A stretch of DNA of 64,000 nucleotides from Limnospira fusiformis SAG 85.79 (GTDB lineage Bacteria > Cyanobacteriota > Cyanobacteriia > Cyanobacteriales > Microcoleaceae): positions 4,779,363 to 4,843,362 of the forward strand of contig NZ_CP051185.1 of the NCBI RefSeq assembly GCF_012516315.1, written 5' to 3'. The first letter of the stretch is position 1. Each line of letters starts with the position of its first letter. The notes beneath the pieces were generated by a model. That model worked only from the letters and a program-made list of their open reading frames with translations. It was not told the origin of the DNA and did no database searches. Position numbers and translations under genes: made by a program. Positions 1 to 10,267 of this stretch are shown here, in pieces.

Positions 1-9
1 AGCGGCTTC

Positions 10-1260
10 ATGCAAGGCTCTTTAAATGAAATCGATATCCGCAGTATATTGCAGTTGGTCGAAGTCGGTCAACGCACCGGTCAGTTAATGGTGGAAGCCT
101 ATAGCCCCGCCGCCTCGGTAGTTTCGGAAAAATATAGCGATCGCTTGAAGAGTCACTGCTGGCTAGTTTTTTGCTCCAACGGTAGAATTGTCTATGCTGG
201 GGAAAGCGAGGGTAGCCTGAAAAGACTGCGGGACTACCTGTACCGCTACAAGTTAACAGAAGTCCTCAATGAGTTAGAAGTGCCGTCAATTACGGCAGTT
301 AACGCGCCCGAATACGGCTATTTGTGGGTGCTACTAGAACAAAACGCGATTACCCCCACCCAGGGGCGCAGCATTCTCCATGGGATGATTTCCGAAACCC
401 TATTCGACCTTCTCAGCCTTCACCACGGGGCTTTTAACTTTGAAATGGGTTCACCCCTAGCACCGCAATTAATGACTTTACAAATCAACACGGTGTTACC
501 TAAAATTATGAAACAGGTGCAGGAGTGGAAAACTTTTCACCCCCATATCCAATCCCCCAGTCAGTGCCCCCTCATTTTAGACCCAGACAAACTTAGACAA
601 GTAGTGCGTCCCAATGTCTTTGAAACTTTAACCCGTTGGGCGGACGGAAAAACGACTTTCCGACAAATTTCCCGTTATTTGAACCGAGATATTGTCGCAG
701 TCACCAAGGCGATCTATCCTTTTTTACAACAGGGTTTTGTGCAACTGCGCTTTCGGCCGACCGAACCAAGTCCGTACCCCCGTTCTCAGTTCGAGAGTAA
801 GGTTCCCCGCATTGTCTGTATTGATGACGATCGCGTAATTCGGGAGACAGTAGAGTTAATCTTAACGGAGCATGGCTACGAGGCGACGGCTATAGGTCAT
901 CCCCTGAAGGCATTAAGTCAAGTGTTCCAACTGAAACCAGATCTGATTTTATGCGATATCGCCATGCCGGAACTAAATGGATATGAAATTTGCGCGATGT
1001 TGCGAAGTTCTAGTGCTTTTCGGGAAACTCCGATTATCATGCTAACAGGCATTGATGGATTTATCGATCGCCTCAAAGCCCGAATGGTGAGAGCGACCAA
1101 TTATCTGACCAAACCGTTTAGCAAGAGGGAGTTACTGACGCTGGTAGAAAACTATGTGGGTACAGCCGACGGTCATTCCCGGAAGCTAGAAAGTCAACTC
1201 GCCGAGACTTTTTCCCATAAGTGGCCTTCTCTTGACTCGGAGGAGTCTTATTCGGTCTGA
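10..1260 (+). CDS. PatA-type response regulator (PilG/HmpA-like)
   Basis: A 416-residue two-part regulator. Residues 1 to about 240 form the DUF4388/PatA N-terminal region typical of cyanobacterial regulators, opening with MQGSLNEIDIRSILQL. Residues about 267-385 are a receiver domain with the acidic pair after IVCIDDD, phospho-acceptor Asp316 (LCDIAMPE) and the conserved Lys in TKPFS. There is no DNA-binding output domain. By family it receives phosphate from the CheA encoded at 6116-10267 and acts in pilus or phototaxis signalling. It is first in a co-directional run with CheY, CheW, receptor and CheA, the PilGHIJL/HmpABCDE order. The ATG at 10 matches the usual family N-terminus, so the gene appears complete although it lies at the window edge. 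Confidence 0.9.
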   Translation: MQGSLNEIDIRSILQLVEVGQRTGQLMVEAYSPAASVVSEKYSDRLKSHCWLVFCSNGRIVYAGESEGSLKRLRDYLYRYKLTEVLNELEVPSITAVNAPEYGYLWVLLEQNAITPTQGRSILHGMISETLFDLLSLHHGAFNFEMGSPLAPQLMTLQINTVLPKIMKQVQEWKTFHPHIQSPSQCPLILDPDKLRQVVRPNVFETLTRWADGKTTFRQISRYLNRDIVAVTKAIYPFLQQGFVQLRFRPTEPSPYPRSQFESKVPRIVCIDDDRVIRETVELILTEHGYEATAIGHPLKALSQVFQLKPDLILCDIAMPELNGYEICAMLRSSSAFRETPIIMLTGIDGFIDRLKARMVRATNYLTKPFSKRELLTLVENYVGTADGHSRKLESQLAETFSHKWPSLDSEESYSV

Positions 1261-1494
1261 TTTCAAAGTGTAATCAATAGGTGGCGAACTTAGGTATACT
1301 TGAGATTAAATCCATTCGCATTAAGGATTTGATCAAATCAACTCTGCGGGTGGAATATCGCGGTTGCAATAAAGCCAATGGCTTGTAACTGGAATGTCTC
1401 GGAGCTGAGGGTTGGCCGAATTATATTGGAAATGCCCCAGTCCCTCCGCGCCCTGCCTCAGTTAACTTAGAACCCAGCAACTCAGCAAGATAGT

Positions 1495-1860
1495 ATGAAT
1501 ACAATTATGGTTGTAGAAGACAGTGTGACACAACGGGAGATGATCTCAAATCTCCTGAGAGAAAGTGGCTTAAAAGTCGCGGTAGCAAGCGACGGTGTAG
1601 AGGCACTAGAACAAGTTCAACAAATCTCTCCCGATCTAGTGGTGTTGGATATTGTAATGCCTCGCATGAATGGCTACGAACTGTGTCGCCGTCTCAAGTC
1701 TGATCCGAAAACTCAAAAAATTGCCATTGTGATGTGTTCTTCCAAGGGAGAGGAGTTCGATCGATATTGGGGCATGAAACAGGGGGCAGATGCTTATATC
1801 GCCAAACCATTTCAGCCGACTGAACTGGTAGGGACGGTTAAACAGCTATTAAGGGGGTAG
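1495..1860 (+). CDS. CheY-like single-domain response regulator (PilH/HmpB-like)
   Basis: A 121-residue stand-alone receiver domain. The acidic pocket Glu8/Asp9 (VVEDS), phospho-acceptor Asp52 (VVLDIVMPRMNG), Ser82 and Lys104 (AKPF) are all present. It should take phosphate from the CheA of this operon and signal to the motility machinery. It lies 234 bp after the PatA-like gene and 10 bp before cheW, so it is surely co-transcribed with cheW. The upstream 234 bp carries no gene I can see and could hold an internal promoter. The family and operon role are secure; the exact partner is inferred. Confidence 0.92.
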   Translation: MNTIMVVEDSVTQREMISNLLRESGLKVAVASDGVEALEQVQQISPDLVVLDIVMPRMNGYELCRRLKSDPKTQKIAIVMCSSKGEEFDRYWGMKQGADAYIAKPFQPTELVGTVKQLLRG

Positions 1861-1870
1861 GTGAGGGGTA

Positions 1871-2407
1871 ATGGTTGGAAGTCCCGATTTTATCACGGGT
1901 CAAGGTGCAGACGGCTCCGAGTTTCAGGAGCTAGAAACCCCAGAGGGTGAGTTGCATCTGCGTTTTTTTGTGGCATCGGGTGCCGAATTTGCCTTGCCCG
2001 CTATGGGTATCAAAGAAGTCCTATCTCAATCAATTGACCGCATTACTCCCATTCCCAATGTATCATCCCTACTGTTGGGGACTCTCAACTTGAGGGGACG
2101 AGTGGTTTGGGTGGCTGATCTAGGACAGTTTTTGGGAGATACAATGCAATTAAACACCGATCGCACGGAAATTCCCGTAATTGCCGTAGAAGACCAAGAT
2201 ACTATGTTGGGTTTAGCAGTAGAGTCGATAAACAATCTGACGGCTATGGACTGGCTACCCATAGAAAAAATGAGAACGCCAGTTCAGGTTCCCGATAGCA
2301 TGGCTCCCTATATAAAAGGGGAGTGGGTTCTGGAGGATTCACCAGATAAACCTTTGCGCCTGTTAGACCAAATTGCCGTTTTGCGATCGGCTCGGTGGGC
2401 AGTATAA
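1871..2407 (+). CDS. CheW-like adaptor protein (PilI/HmpC-like)
   Basis: A 178-residue CheW domain protein that should bridge the receptor at 2627-6001 and the CheA at 6116-10267. The CheW signature appears as FALPAMGIKEVL, followed by ITPIPNVSSLLLGTLNLRG and the second subdomain around VIAVEDQDTMLGLAVESINN. The start ATG lies 10 bp after the cheY stop. There is no receiver domain or other fusion. A gap of 219 bp to the receptor gene contains no gene that I recognise. Confidence 0.92.
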   Translation: MVGSPDFITGQGADGSEFQELETPEGELHLRFFVASGAEFALPAMGIKEVLSQSIDRITPIPNVSSLLLGTLNLRGRVVWVADLGQFLGDTMQLNTDRTEIPVIAVEDQDTMLGLAVESINNLTAMDWLPIEKMRTPVQVPDSMAPYIKGEWVLEDSPDKPLRLLDQIAVLRSARWAV

Positions 2408-2626
2408 ATAAGCTGTATACAAGGTGATTGAACCAATACAGCTATCTGCATCACTATAATATAACTAATTGTGGCTCAGGATGATTACAATTGAGGGGGT
2501 TGTGGTCATCATCAGTCCAACATTTGCCCAAGCAGTAATCAAGATACTAACTAAGCTAATACAGTTGTTTTAAGTTTTAAATGTAATTTTTGCGGTAACT
2601 TTATAGAGTCGTAAGGGGAATGGCCA

Positions 2627-5600
2627 ATGACAGCAAGTGCAGAATATCTGCAGGAGTACCAAAAAACTGAGGCAGCCTACACAGATGGAAAATTGGACGA
2701 GGCGGCTACTTTAGTCTATAAATTAGTGGAAGACTACCCGGAAGACCCATTCGCTCGCCTCCTGTGTGGTCACATTTACTACGGTTTACAACAATACGAT
2801 GTGGCACGGGAACAATATGAGGTGGTCCTTAGCCTGACGGAAGACCCGGCACTGGTGGAACAGGCGGAAGACTACTTGACAGAAGCTAGTCAATTCTGCG
2901 AGGACTCGGAGACCGGTTCGTCTTTGGGAGATATTAGCTTGGATGATGAGTTTGATGATGAGTTTGATGATGCTCAAGAAACTATCCTAGAGGATTTGAG
3001 CTCGGTAGGTGATGATGCTAACGGTTCCCTCGATTTTGATTTGGAAGAAGAACTAGATCTAAATGCGATCGATGAACAATTAGATGAGTTGGAAGAATTA
3101 ACGGCAGCATCCCAACAACTAGGGAAATATCCCCAAAAACCCTCGGCAACTATAGAAACCCTGGATGATGCTCTGGATTTGTATGATGACGAAGATATGG
3201 GCATGGAAGAAATAGATATATCGTCAGCCTTGGATGATTTAGATGAACTAAGTAACCTCGAATTTGAGGAAGGAACAGAGGAAAACTTAGAGGCGATCGA
3301 CGACGACCTCGGGGACTTAGATAGATCTGCAGATGAACTAGAGCCGGAAAATTTGAATGGTAAAGCCAGTGTAGGGGGTGAAGAACTAAATGACTCCCTA
3401 GAAGATGAATTTGACTTAGAAGAAGATAACTTTAATCCCCTAGAATTAGAAGCTAATCCCCTGGTAGATGATTCCAACTTCGACCTAGATGATGAGGTAG
3501 ACCCGGACCTAACCAACCCGTTAAATAACCCCTTTGCTCAGGGGCAAGAAACTGACGAGGAAGAAGAAGACCCTGACTTGAATTTTGACCTAGAAACATC
3601 AGATCCCTTTGTGATGGACGAAGAGGATGAACTGGTGTTGACGGAAGGATTAGATCCAGAAGACCCCATGAGTGGCTCCCTCGAACAACTATCAGAAGAC
3701 TTGTTTGAGGAAGATTTAATCGATGATTCCCATAAAGACTCCCCCGGGACAAATACCCCTGGGGTGACTCAAGAACATCAAGACAGTTTGGATGATTTGG
3801 ATGACGATTTCAGCCTGACAGATCTACCTTTAACTGATGGGCCGATAACTAATGAACCGATAGTTGATAATGTTGCCGAAGAAATTAAACCGCCGGATTT
3901 GGGCGATGTGCAGGATGAACTGGATATCGGAGAACTGGAACTAGAGGAGGATGATATTTTTTCTCCCCTAGAAGATATGGCTGATGCTAGGCATCAAACT
4001 GTGGCAGAAACTAACGGTAATGGTAACGGTAAAGGATTGGTGAAACCTGATCAGATCAGCCTGAATAAGACCCCAAATAATAATTTAGATGAGGAAGAAG
4101 AAAATTTCTCTGATTTCAATCTGGATGGGGACAAAATTAATGATTCAGTATCTGAGGAGTTGGAACTGGATGATATCCCGGATACGTTTGACCTCGATAG
4201 CCTGGAAGAGTCAACTGTAAGCAATGGGACGGCTAATGGTGCGATCGCCCACAACAAGACAAATCAAACCTCTGGTTCTCAAGTCAACGAATTTTTAGAG
4301 GATTTTGAAGAGTTTGATGATGTAGAGGGTTTTGGGATTCCAGATGCGGCGGGATATGCTTTTATGCCCGATAGCGCTGACTTGGATGATGATGACCTCG
4401 ATAGTAATTTCCTGGGAAGGTCTAGCAGTATCCCAGATAACGATAGCTCGGCGATCTACGAGGATGATGTGTTCAATACTCCCACAGAAAGGGAGGCGAT
4501 CACGGCATTTTCTAACCTATCAGAAGACTCGGTTGATACTAATATTTCGGTAGAACAGGGCTCATTTGCCTTCCTGGAAAATAAGCCGCTCAGATCTAAG
4601 TCTTTTTATATAGCATTGGGGAGTGGGTTAGTAACTTTGATTGCTGTGGCTGTGGCTACTAATATTGCTACTAAGGTTGCTGCTAGTAGTTATCAAGGGG
4701 AAGTGGTTAACTATCTACGCCGCTCAGGTTGGTTGATGACTATTGTGGCTGGGGCTAGTAGTTTTGGGACGGCTTTTGCTATGGGCCGTATTACCAGCCA
4801 ACAGCTAGAGAAGGCGACTGGCGACCTGCAAAAACAGTTTGATGCGATCGCACGAGGAAACCTTAATGCCCGTGTGAATGTCTACGCGGAAGATGAACTG
4901 GGGCAAATGTGCGCTAAATTTAACTACATGGCTCAGTTCATTGAAAGCACCACCAGGGAAGCTCAACGGAAGGCGGAAGAACAGGAGGAGGCTAAGGAAA
5001 ACCTCCAGCGTCAAGTGATTAGACTCCTAGATGATGTGGAAGGGGCGGCGCGAGGAGATTTGACTGTGAGCGCTGAGGTGACTGCAGACGTGCTGGGGGC
5101 GGTAGCAGACTCGTTTAACCTGACAATTCAGAACCTGCGGGAAATTGTGGTTCAGGTGAAACAAGCGGCTCGTCAGGTGAGTCGTGGAGCGACGGATAGT
5201 GCGAGTTTTGCCAAAGATGTGGCTGGGGATGCTTTGCGACAAGCGGAGGAATTGGCCGCGACTCTTAATTCGGTGCAACTGCTGACTGATGCTATTCAAC
5301 GGGTAGCAGATAGCGCCAAGGAAGCTGAGGAAGTAGCCAGGACGGCGGCGGCTGTAGCAACTAAGGGTGGTGAAGCGGTAGAAATGACTGTGGCTGGTAT
5401 CTTGAAAATTAGGGAAACAGTGGCAGAAACGACGCGAGATGTTAAGCGTTTGGCTGAATCTTCTCAGGAAATCTCGAAAATTGTCGCAATCATTTCTAAT
5501 ATTGCTTCGCGGACTAACTTACTGGCTTTGAATGCTAGTATTGAGGCGGCTAGGGCGGGAGAAGCAGGCCGTGGTTTTGCTATTGTGGCTGATGAGGTGC

Positions 5601-6001
5601 GACAACTGGCGGATAAGTCGGCTAAGTCCCTCAAGGAAATTGAACAAATTGTAATGCAGATCCAAAGCCAAACCAGTTCTGTAATGATGGCAATGGAGGA
5701 AGGAAACCAGCAAGTAATTGAGGGGACCCGTCTGGCGGAACAAGCGAAGCGATCGCTTGATGATATCATCCAAGTAACCAATCGTATTGATGTTTTGGTG
5801 CGATCAATTACGGCTGATACGGTGGAGCAAAACGAAACAGCTAGGGCGGTGGCTGAAGTAATGCAGGCGGTAGAACTAAGCGCCCAAGATACATCCCAAG
5901 AAGCCCAAAGGGTCGCCAGCGCCCTCAGTAACCTGGTAGGAGTAGCACGAGATCTGCTAACTTCGGTGGAAAGGTTCCGAGTAGATCCTTCGGAACATTA
6001 A
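2627..6001 (+). CDS. Methyl-accepting chemotaxis receptor with TPR, acidic region and HAMP (PilJ/HmpD-like)
   Basis: A 1124-residue receptor. Residues 1 to about 90 look like TPR repeats (DEAATLVYKLVEDYPEDPFARLL). From about 100 to 640 the chain is extremely rich in Asp and Glu with no recognisable fold. Two hydrophobic segments near 658-685 and 700-715 should be membrane helices, followed by HAMP-like sequence from about 718. The C-terminal signalling domain carries the conserved hairpin tip near residue 961 (NLLALNASIEAARAGEAGRG). It lacks the GAF chromophore domains of PixJ, so it is closer to PilJ/HmpD. It probably forms polar arrays with CheW and CheA and controls type IV pilus motility. 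The stimulus is unknown. The acidic stretch makes the protein roughly twice the length its recognisable domains need. Confidence 0.9.
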   Translation: MTASAEYLQEYQKTEAAYTDGKLDEAATLVYKLVEDYPEDPFARLLCGHIYYGLQQYDVAREQYEVVLSLTEDPALVEQAEDYLTEASQFCEDSETGSSLGDISLDDEFDDEFDDAQETILEDLSSVGDDANGSLDFDLEEELDLNAIDEQLDELEELTAASQQLGKYPQKPSATIETLDDALDLYDDEDMGMEEIDISSALDDLDELSNLEFEEGTEENLEAIDDDLGDLDRSADELEPENLNGKASVGGEELNDSLEDEFDLEEDNFNPLELEANPLVDDSNFDLDDEVDPDLTNPLNNPFAQGQETDEEEEDPDLNFDLETSDPFVMDEEDELVLTEGLDPEDPMSGSLEQLSEDLFEEDLIDDSHKDSPGTNTPGVTQEHQDSLDDLDDDFSLTDLPLTDGPITNEPIVDNVAEEIKPPDLGDVQDELDIGELELEEDDIFSPLEDMADARHQTVAETNGNGNGKGLVKPDQISLNKTPNNNLDEEEENFSDFNLDGDKINDSVSEELELDDIPDTFDLDSLEESTVSNGTANGAIAHNKTNQTSGSQVNEFLEDFEEFDDVEGFGIPDAAGYAFMPDSADLDDDDLDSNFLGRSSSIPDNDSSAIYEDDVFNTPTEREAITAFSNLSEDSVDTNISVEQGSFAFLENKPLRSKSFYIALGSGLVTLIAVAVATNIATKVAASSYQGEVVNYLRRSGWLMTIVAGASSFGTAFAMGRITSQQLEKATGDLQKQFDAIARGNLNARVNVYAEDELGQMCAKFNYMAQFIESTTREAQRKAEEQEEAKENLQRQVIRLLDDVEGAARGDLTVSAEVTADVLGAVADSFNLTIQNLREIVVQVKQAARQVSRGATDSASFAKDVAGDALRQAEELAATLNSVQLLTDAIQRVADSAKEAEEVARTAAAVATKGGEAVEMTVAGILKIRETVAETTRDVKRLAESSQEISKIVAIISNIASRTNLLALNASIEAARAGEAGRGFAIVADEVRQLADKSAKSLKEIEQIVMQIQSQTSSVMMAMEEGNQQVIEGTRLAEQAKRSLDDIIQVTNRIDVLVRSITADTVEQNETARAVAEVMQAVELSAQDTSQEAQRVASALSNLVGVARDLLTSVERFRVDPSEH

Positions 6002-6115
6002 TAGCCAAAGTTCCTAGTCAAAGATTAATGAACCCTCGTAAAATGTGATTTTCTGAGTAAGTGTCTGAGTTTTAAAAAAATAATATTGTCCATTTATTTA
6101 TACTATTAAAAAGCC

Positions 6116-9100
6116 ATGGAACCAGAACAACAACAACGGATAATGGGTTACTTTATTGAGGAGGCGAGAGACCACCTCAATACCATAGAACAGGGCTTGC
6201 TGAATCTGCAAAGTACCATTGAAGACCGAGAACTATTATATGAGGTGTATCGGGCGGCTCACTCGGTGAAAGGGGGAGCAGCTATGCTCGGTCTTCATAG
6301 TATCCAAAAAAGTGCCCATCGCCTGGAAGATAACTTTAAAGCGTTGGAAAAAATAACGGAACAATCTCATATTGAGGTTGATCAACAACTAGAATCGCTA
6401 TTTTTACGAGTATTTGATACCCTGCAAGCTTTAATAGATAATCTGTCGGGTCCCTATGGACTGACAGAGGAAACTTCCCAAAGCCTGTTAACGGAAGTTG
6501 AGCCGGTTTTTGAAGCACTAAACTATAATTTAAAAAACCTATCGGAACTAAATGGTGTAGTGGCGGAAGGTGCTACTAGCGTCCCGAAAACAGCCCCGGC
6601 TCAGGCTCCAGTGGCGGTGAAGGTTGCTCCGAAAGTGACAGTTAAGGCGATCAATAGTGCGGAAGAACTTTTCTTTTGTGGTGATGTAACTTCACGGTTG
6701 CGGGAAATGCTGGATTTGTTTAAAAAGTCGGATAATACCGCCAATAGAAACCGCTTAATTGAAATTTGTCGGGAATTGGCTAGGGGTGGAGAAACTTTTG
6801 ATAAAATGCACTGGGTGCAATTTTTAGACACTGTAGAAAAGGCGATCGCTTATGGGGCAAATAGCTATAAAACTCTGGCTCCGGTGGTGATTACTGGCAT
6901 GAAACAGGCTCAGTATTTAGCGCTAAGTAATAGAGAAAGTGAAATAGTGGTAGATTCGGAGTTGTCAAAATTACTGCCTCCTGTAGATAATGGGAATGGG
7001 AATGGTAAGGGAATTTTAACGGCTGATGATGAATTTTGGTCGGAATTAGATTTAACTACGAACTCGGAAGTAGAAGAAACTGATGAGATTGATTTGGAAC
7101 CGGAGAAGACATCAGAATCAATACTAGATGATTTCCCATTGGTTGATTATGTGGAGATGGAAAAAGAACACAGCGGCCACCCGCCAGGGCCGCAAATGCA
7201 ACCGGAAGAGTTGAAAAGTTTGGCGGATCTGTTTGAGGTGGTTGATCGTCATGGGGGCGGTATTGAAGATGCTTGGGAAGAGGAAAGGCTGCTCGAAGAA
7301 GCTGATAAACTTTCCGACTTGAACAGTGATACAGAAGATTTTGACAGCTTTTTTAGCAATGAACCGCCGTCTAATGAAAGCAACTTTAAGCCGGTTTCTG
7401 ATGATGATGACGATTTAACTAGCCTCCTGTTAGAAGAACTAGAATCAAGCGATCGACCGACCCCAGAAAATTCTCCAGCCGATTCTAAACCTGTCAAGAA
7501 AAGTAGTAATGATGACCCGGATAATTTTATCCAACAGTTGTTGGAACTTGATGATGAGGAACAGGAAACAACTGTCGCGCCTGAAAGTTCAACAGGGATT
7601 GGTCAATCATTAGATACCCCGGATCCTTGGGAGAGTGATAATCAAGATGGGGGGACTGATGGGGATCTTGATTGGTTTGAGGTGTTAGCCCGTGAGGATA
7701 ACAACAATGGCAAATTAACCTCTAGTGTAGACACTATTGCTGAGGACAAACAGGTTCAAACGCCACCTGAGTCGAAGTGGGATGATAGAACTGCAGATTT
7801 GTTTGATTTTGATGATTTGTTTGGTAGTAGCGACACGGAGGAAACCGTAGAGTGCGTTAGCTTGGGTAGCAAAAAAAACACTGGGAAAACCGACCAACTG
7901 GGTAACGCACCGAAAACTGAAAGCACACCATTACCAGCCTCGTCGCAGACAACTGACAACATAACCACGACTCCAGATGTGGGGTTAGATAGTGATTGGG
8001 AAGATGATTTGAGTCTCCTGGATGATTTGCTAGGGTCTACGGATGATCAAAATACGACTGATGATGATAATGCTGATGATGGGGTGCTATCTGATCTCGA
8101 TCGCCTTTTGGGTGAAACAGCACCGCCAGGGGCGCAATCGAGTACCTGGGAAGAACAGAGGGCTCGATCCTGTGAGGATGATGAGTTCAAGGAGTTGGCT
8201 GAACTGCTGGAAGAACCCATAGCCGCCCAATATAGCCCGTCTTATCAAAAATCTCAAACTACTAAGTTTGATCCGATCGCTAAAGTTCCGGTGAAAGAAT
8301 TGGATAATCTCAGTAACCTGATTGGGGAACTGGTGGTTAACCGCAATAGCCTGGAACAAGACCAAGAAAGGATGCGACAGTTTTTAGATAACCTGCTGGA
8401 TCAGGTGTCGCTGCTAAGTGATGTGGGTCAGCGGATGCAGGATTTCTATGAGCGATCGCTGCTGGAAATTTCCCTATTGTCTAATCGGCAAAAATCAGCT
8501 TCTTTCCACGGAAGTTATCATGGCGGTGGTGATGAACACCCGACTAGATCAGATCCTAACACTTTTGACTCCACAGAACTCGATCGCTTTACCCCCTTCC
8601 ACACACTCTCTCAAGAAATTATTGAGTTGGTGGTGCGGGTGCGAGAGTCGGCCGCTGATATTGAATTCTTGGTGGAAGAAGCAGATCAGGTGAGTCGCCA
8701 ACTGCGCCAAGTAACTAATCAGTTACAGGAAGGCTTGAATAAAGCGAGAATGGAACAGTTCGCCGGGGCAACCGATGGCCTGAAACGTCCGGTGCGGGAT
8801 CTGTCGATTAAGTGTGGTAAACAGGCGGAATTGGTGGTGGAAGGTCGAGATACCCTCATAGATAAAATGCTTTTGGGTAAACTGCGCGACCCTCTCACTC
8901 ACTTGGTAAATAATGCGATCGCTCACGGTATCGAATCCCCAGAAGTCCGTAAGGCGGCGGGTAAGTCGCCCACGGGTCAGATTACCATTAAGGTTTTCCA
9001 CCAAGGCAACCAAACGGTGTTATCGGTTTCTGATGATGGGGCGGGAATTAATGTGAATCGGGTTAAGGAAAAAGCTATACAGAAGGGTTTATTGACCCTG

Positions 9101-10267
9101 GAATCCGCTTCAAATCTGCCAGACCATGATACATACAATTTGCTTTTCCTGCCGGGTTTTACTACCCAGGATCAGGCGGGTGATATTGCAGGTAGAGGGG
9201 TTGGTATGGATGTGGTGCGGACGAATTTGGCGGAAATTCGAGGCAATATTACTACCGATTCGGTATTGGGAGAGGGAACTACCTTTACGATCCGCCTCCC
9301 ACTCAATATGAGTATCTCCCGGGCGCTTTGTTGTATTAGCGATCGGGCTCGGATTGCTTTCCCTATGGATGGGGTGGAGGATATGATCGATGTGCCTCGT
9401 GAGCAAATTAAAACAGGACCAGACGGTAAACAGACCCTAGAATGGCGGGGTTCGGTGCTGCCTTTCCGCCACCTGCGAGAATTACTTACCTATAAGCGCC
9501 ATTTGGGTCGCGGCGGTGTTTATGGTGCGAATATCGAAGAGGATATGATTTCTGTGATTGTACTACGGGCGGCGCTTAATTATCTGGCTGTTCAAGTTGA
9601 TCAGGTTTTGGTAGAACAGGAAATCGTAATTAAACAGCTTGAAGGTCCGGTACCTAAACCTATTGGTATCGCCGGGGCGACTGTTTTGGGGGATGGTCAA
9701 ATTGTGGCGATCGCCGATGTTTTAGAATTAATTGACCTGGCTACTGATCGGGTACGCCGAACTGTAGAAACCATGAGATGGGATGATAATCTCCCCAGTG
9801 AACCCATAGATGCTCCCGCCTCTAAAACTGAGCCGACTGTGCTGATTGTTGATGATTCGATTACAGTGCGATCGTTGTTGTCTATGACCTTTGAAAAATC
9901 CGGCTATCGGGTTGAAGAAGCCCGCGACGGTAAGGAAGCCTGGGAAAAACTTAAATCTGGCTTACCCTGTGATATCGTCTTCTGCGATATTGAAATGCCC
10001 CGTATGGACGGCTTGGAACTTCTCTCGCGAATGCAGAAAGACCCACAACTCGAAGGTCTACCTATTGCTATGTTAACTTCTAGGGGCGCTGACAGACACC
10101 GCCAGATGGCTTATCAATTAGGCGCGAGAGGCTATTTTACTAAGCCTTACCTAGAAGAACAATTACTCGAAGCGGCGGGGCGAATGTTACGCGGTGAAAT
10201 TGTCGGGAAACCAGCAGGCGCTAAAGTGAAGCTGGGGGCGGGCGATCAGACTCGAGCTGTGTGCTAG
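6116..10267 (+). CDS. Hybrid CheA histidine kinase with C-terminal receiver (PilL/HmpE-like)
   Basis: A 1383-residue chemotaxis kinase. The N-terminal Hpt domain carries phospho-His49 (RAAHSVKGGAAML). A long acidic linker runs from about 310 to 700. Then come the dimerisation region, the ATPase with its N box (HLVNNAIAHGIESP) and G boxes (DDGAGIN and GRGVGMD), a CheW-like regulatory domain, and a receiver (VLIVDDSITVRSLL, acceptor Asp in FCDIEMPRMDG, Lys in TKPYLEE). It should phosphorylate the CheY and PatA-like regulators upstream. The last residues and the stop codon lie in sequence that recurs in the repeat island downstream, and a decayed duplicate of this gene's 3' end lies at 24588-24845, so the present C-terminal tail may be acquired. 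Confidence 0.93.
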   Translation: MEPEQQQRIMGYFIEEARDHLNTIEQGLLNLQSTIEDRELLYEVYRAAHSVKGGAAMLGLHSIQKSAHRLEDNFKALEKITEQSHIEVDQQLESLFLRVFDTLQALIDNLSGPYGLTEETSQSLLTEVEPVFEALNYNLKNLSELNGVVAEGATSVPKTAPAQAPVAVKVAPKVTVKAINSAEELFFCGDVTSRLREMLDLFKKSDNTANRNRLIEICRELARGGETFDKMHWVQFLDTVEKAIAYGANSYKTLAPVVITGMKQAQYLALSNRESEIVVDSELSKLLPPVDNGNGNGKGILTADDEFWSELDLTTNSEVEETDEIDLEPEKTSESILDDFPLVDYVEMEKEHSGHPPGPQMQPEELKSLADLFEVVDRHGGGIEDAWEEERLLEEADKLSDLNSDTEDFDSFFSNEPPSNESNFKPVSDDDDDLTSLLLEELESSDRPTPENSPADSKPVKKSSNDDPDNFIQQLLELDDEEQETTVAPESSTGIGQSLDTPDPWESDNQDGGTDGDLDWFEVLAREDNNNGKLTSSVDTIAEDKQVQTPPESKWDDRTADLFDFDDLFGSSDTEETVECVSLGSKKNTGKTDQLGNAPKTESTPLPASSQTTDNITTTPDVGLDSDWEDDLSLLDDLLGSTDDQNTTDDDNADDGVLSDLDRLLGETAPPGAQSSTWEEQRARSCEDDEFKELAELLEEPIAAQYSPSYQKSQTTKFDPIAKVPVKELDNLSNLIGELVVNRNSLEQDQERMRQFLDNLLDQVSLLSDVGQRMQDFYERSLLEISLLSNRQKSASFHGSYHGGGDEHPTRSDPNTFDSTELDRFTPFHTLSQEIIELVVRVRESAADIEFLVEEADQVSRQLRQVTNQLQEGLNKARMEQFAGATDGLKRPVRDLSIKCGKQAELVVEGRDTLIDKMLLGKLRDPLTHLVNNAIAHGIESPEVRKAAGKSPTGQITIKVFHQGNQTVLSVSDDGAGINVNRVKEKAIQKGLLTLESASNLPDHDTYNLLFLPGFTTQDQAGDIAGRGVGMDVVRTNLAEIRGNITTDSVLGEGTTFTIRLPLNMSISRALCCISDRARIAFPMDGVEDMIDVPREQIKTGPDGKQTLEWRGSVLPFRHLRELLTYKRHLGRGGVYGANIEEDMISVIVLRAALNYLAVQVDQVLVEQEIVIKQLEGPVPKPIGIAGATVLGDGQIVAIADVLELIDLATDRVRRTVETMRWDDNLPSEPIDAPASKTEPTVLIVDDSITVRSLLSMTFEKSGYRVEEARDGKEAWEKLKSGLPCDIVFCDIEMPRMDGLELLSRMQKDPQLEGLPIAMLTSRGADRHRQMAYQLGARGYFTKPYLEEQLLEAAGRMLRGEIVGKPAGAKVKLGAGDQTRAVC

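Noticed and set aside
2974-4257. Long Ser-rich open frames on the - strand inside the receptor gene
   Set aside because: They mirror the GAT/GAA-rich acidic coding stretch; complements of Asp and Glu codons give Ser-, Ile- and Phe-rich frames without stops.
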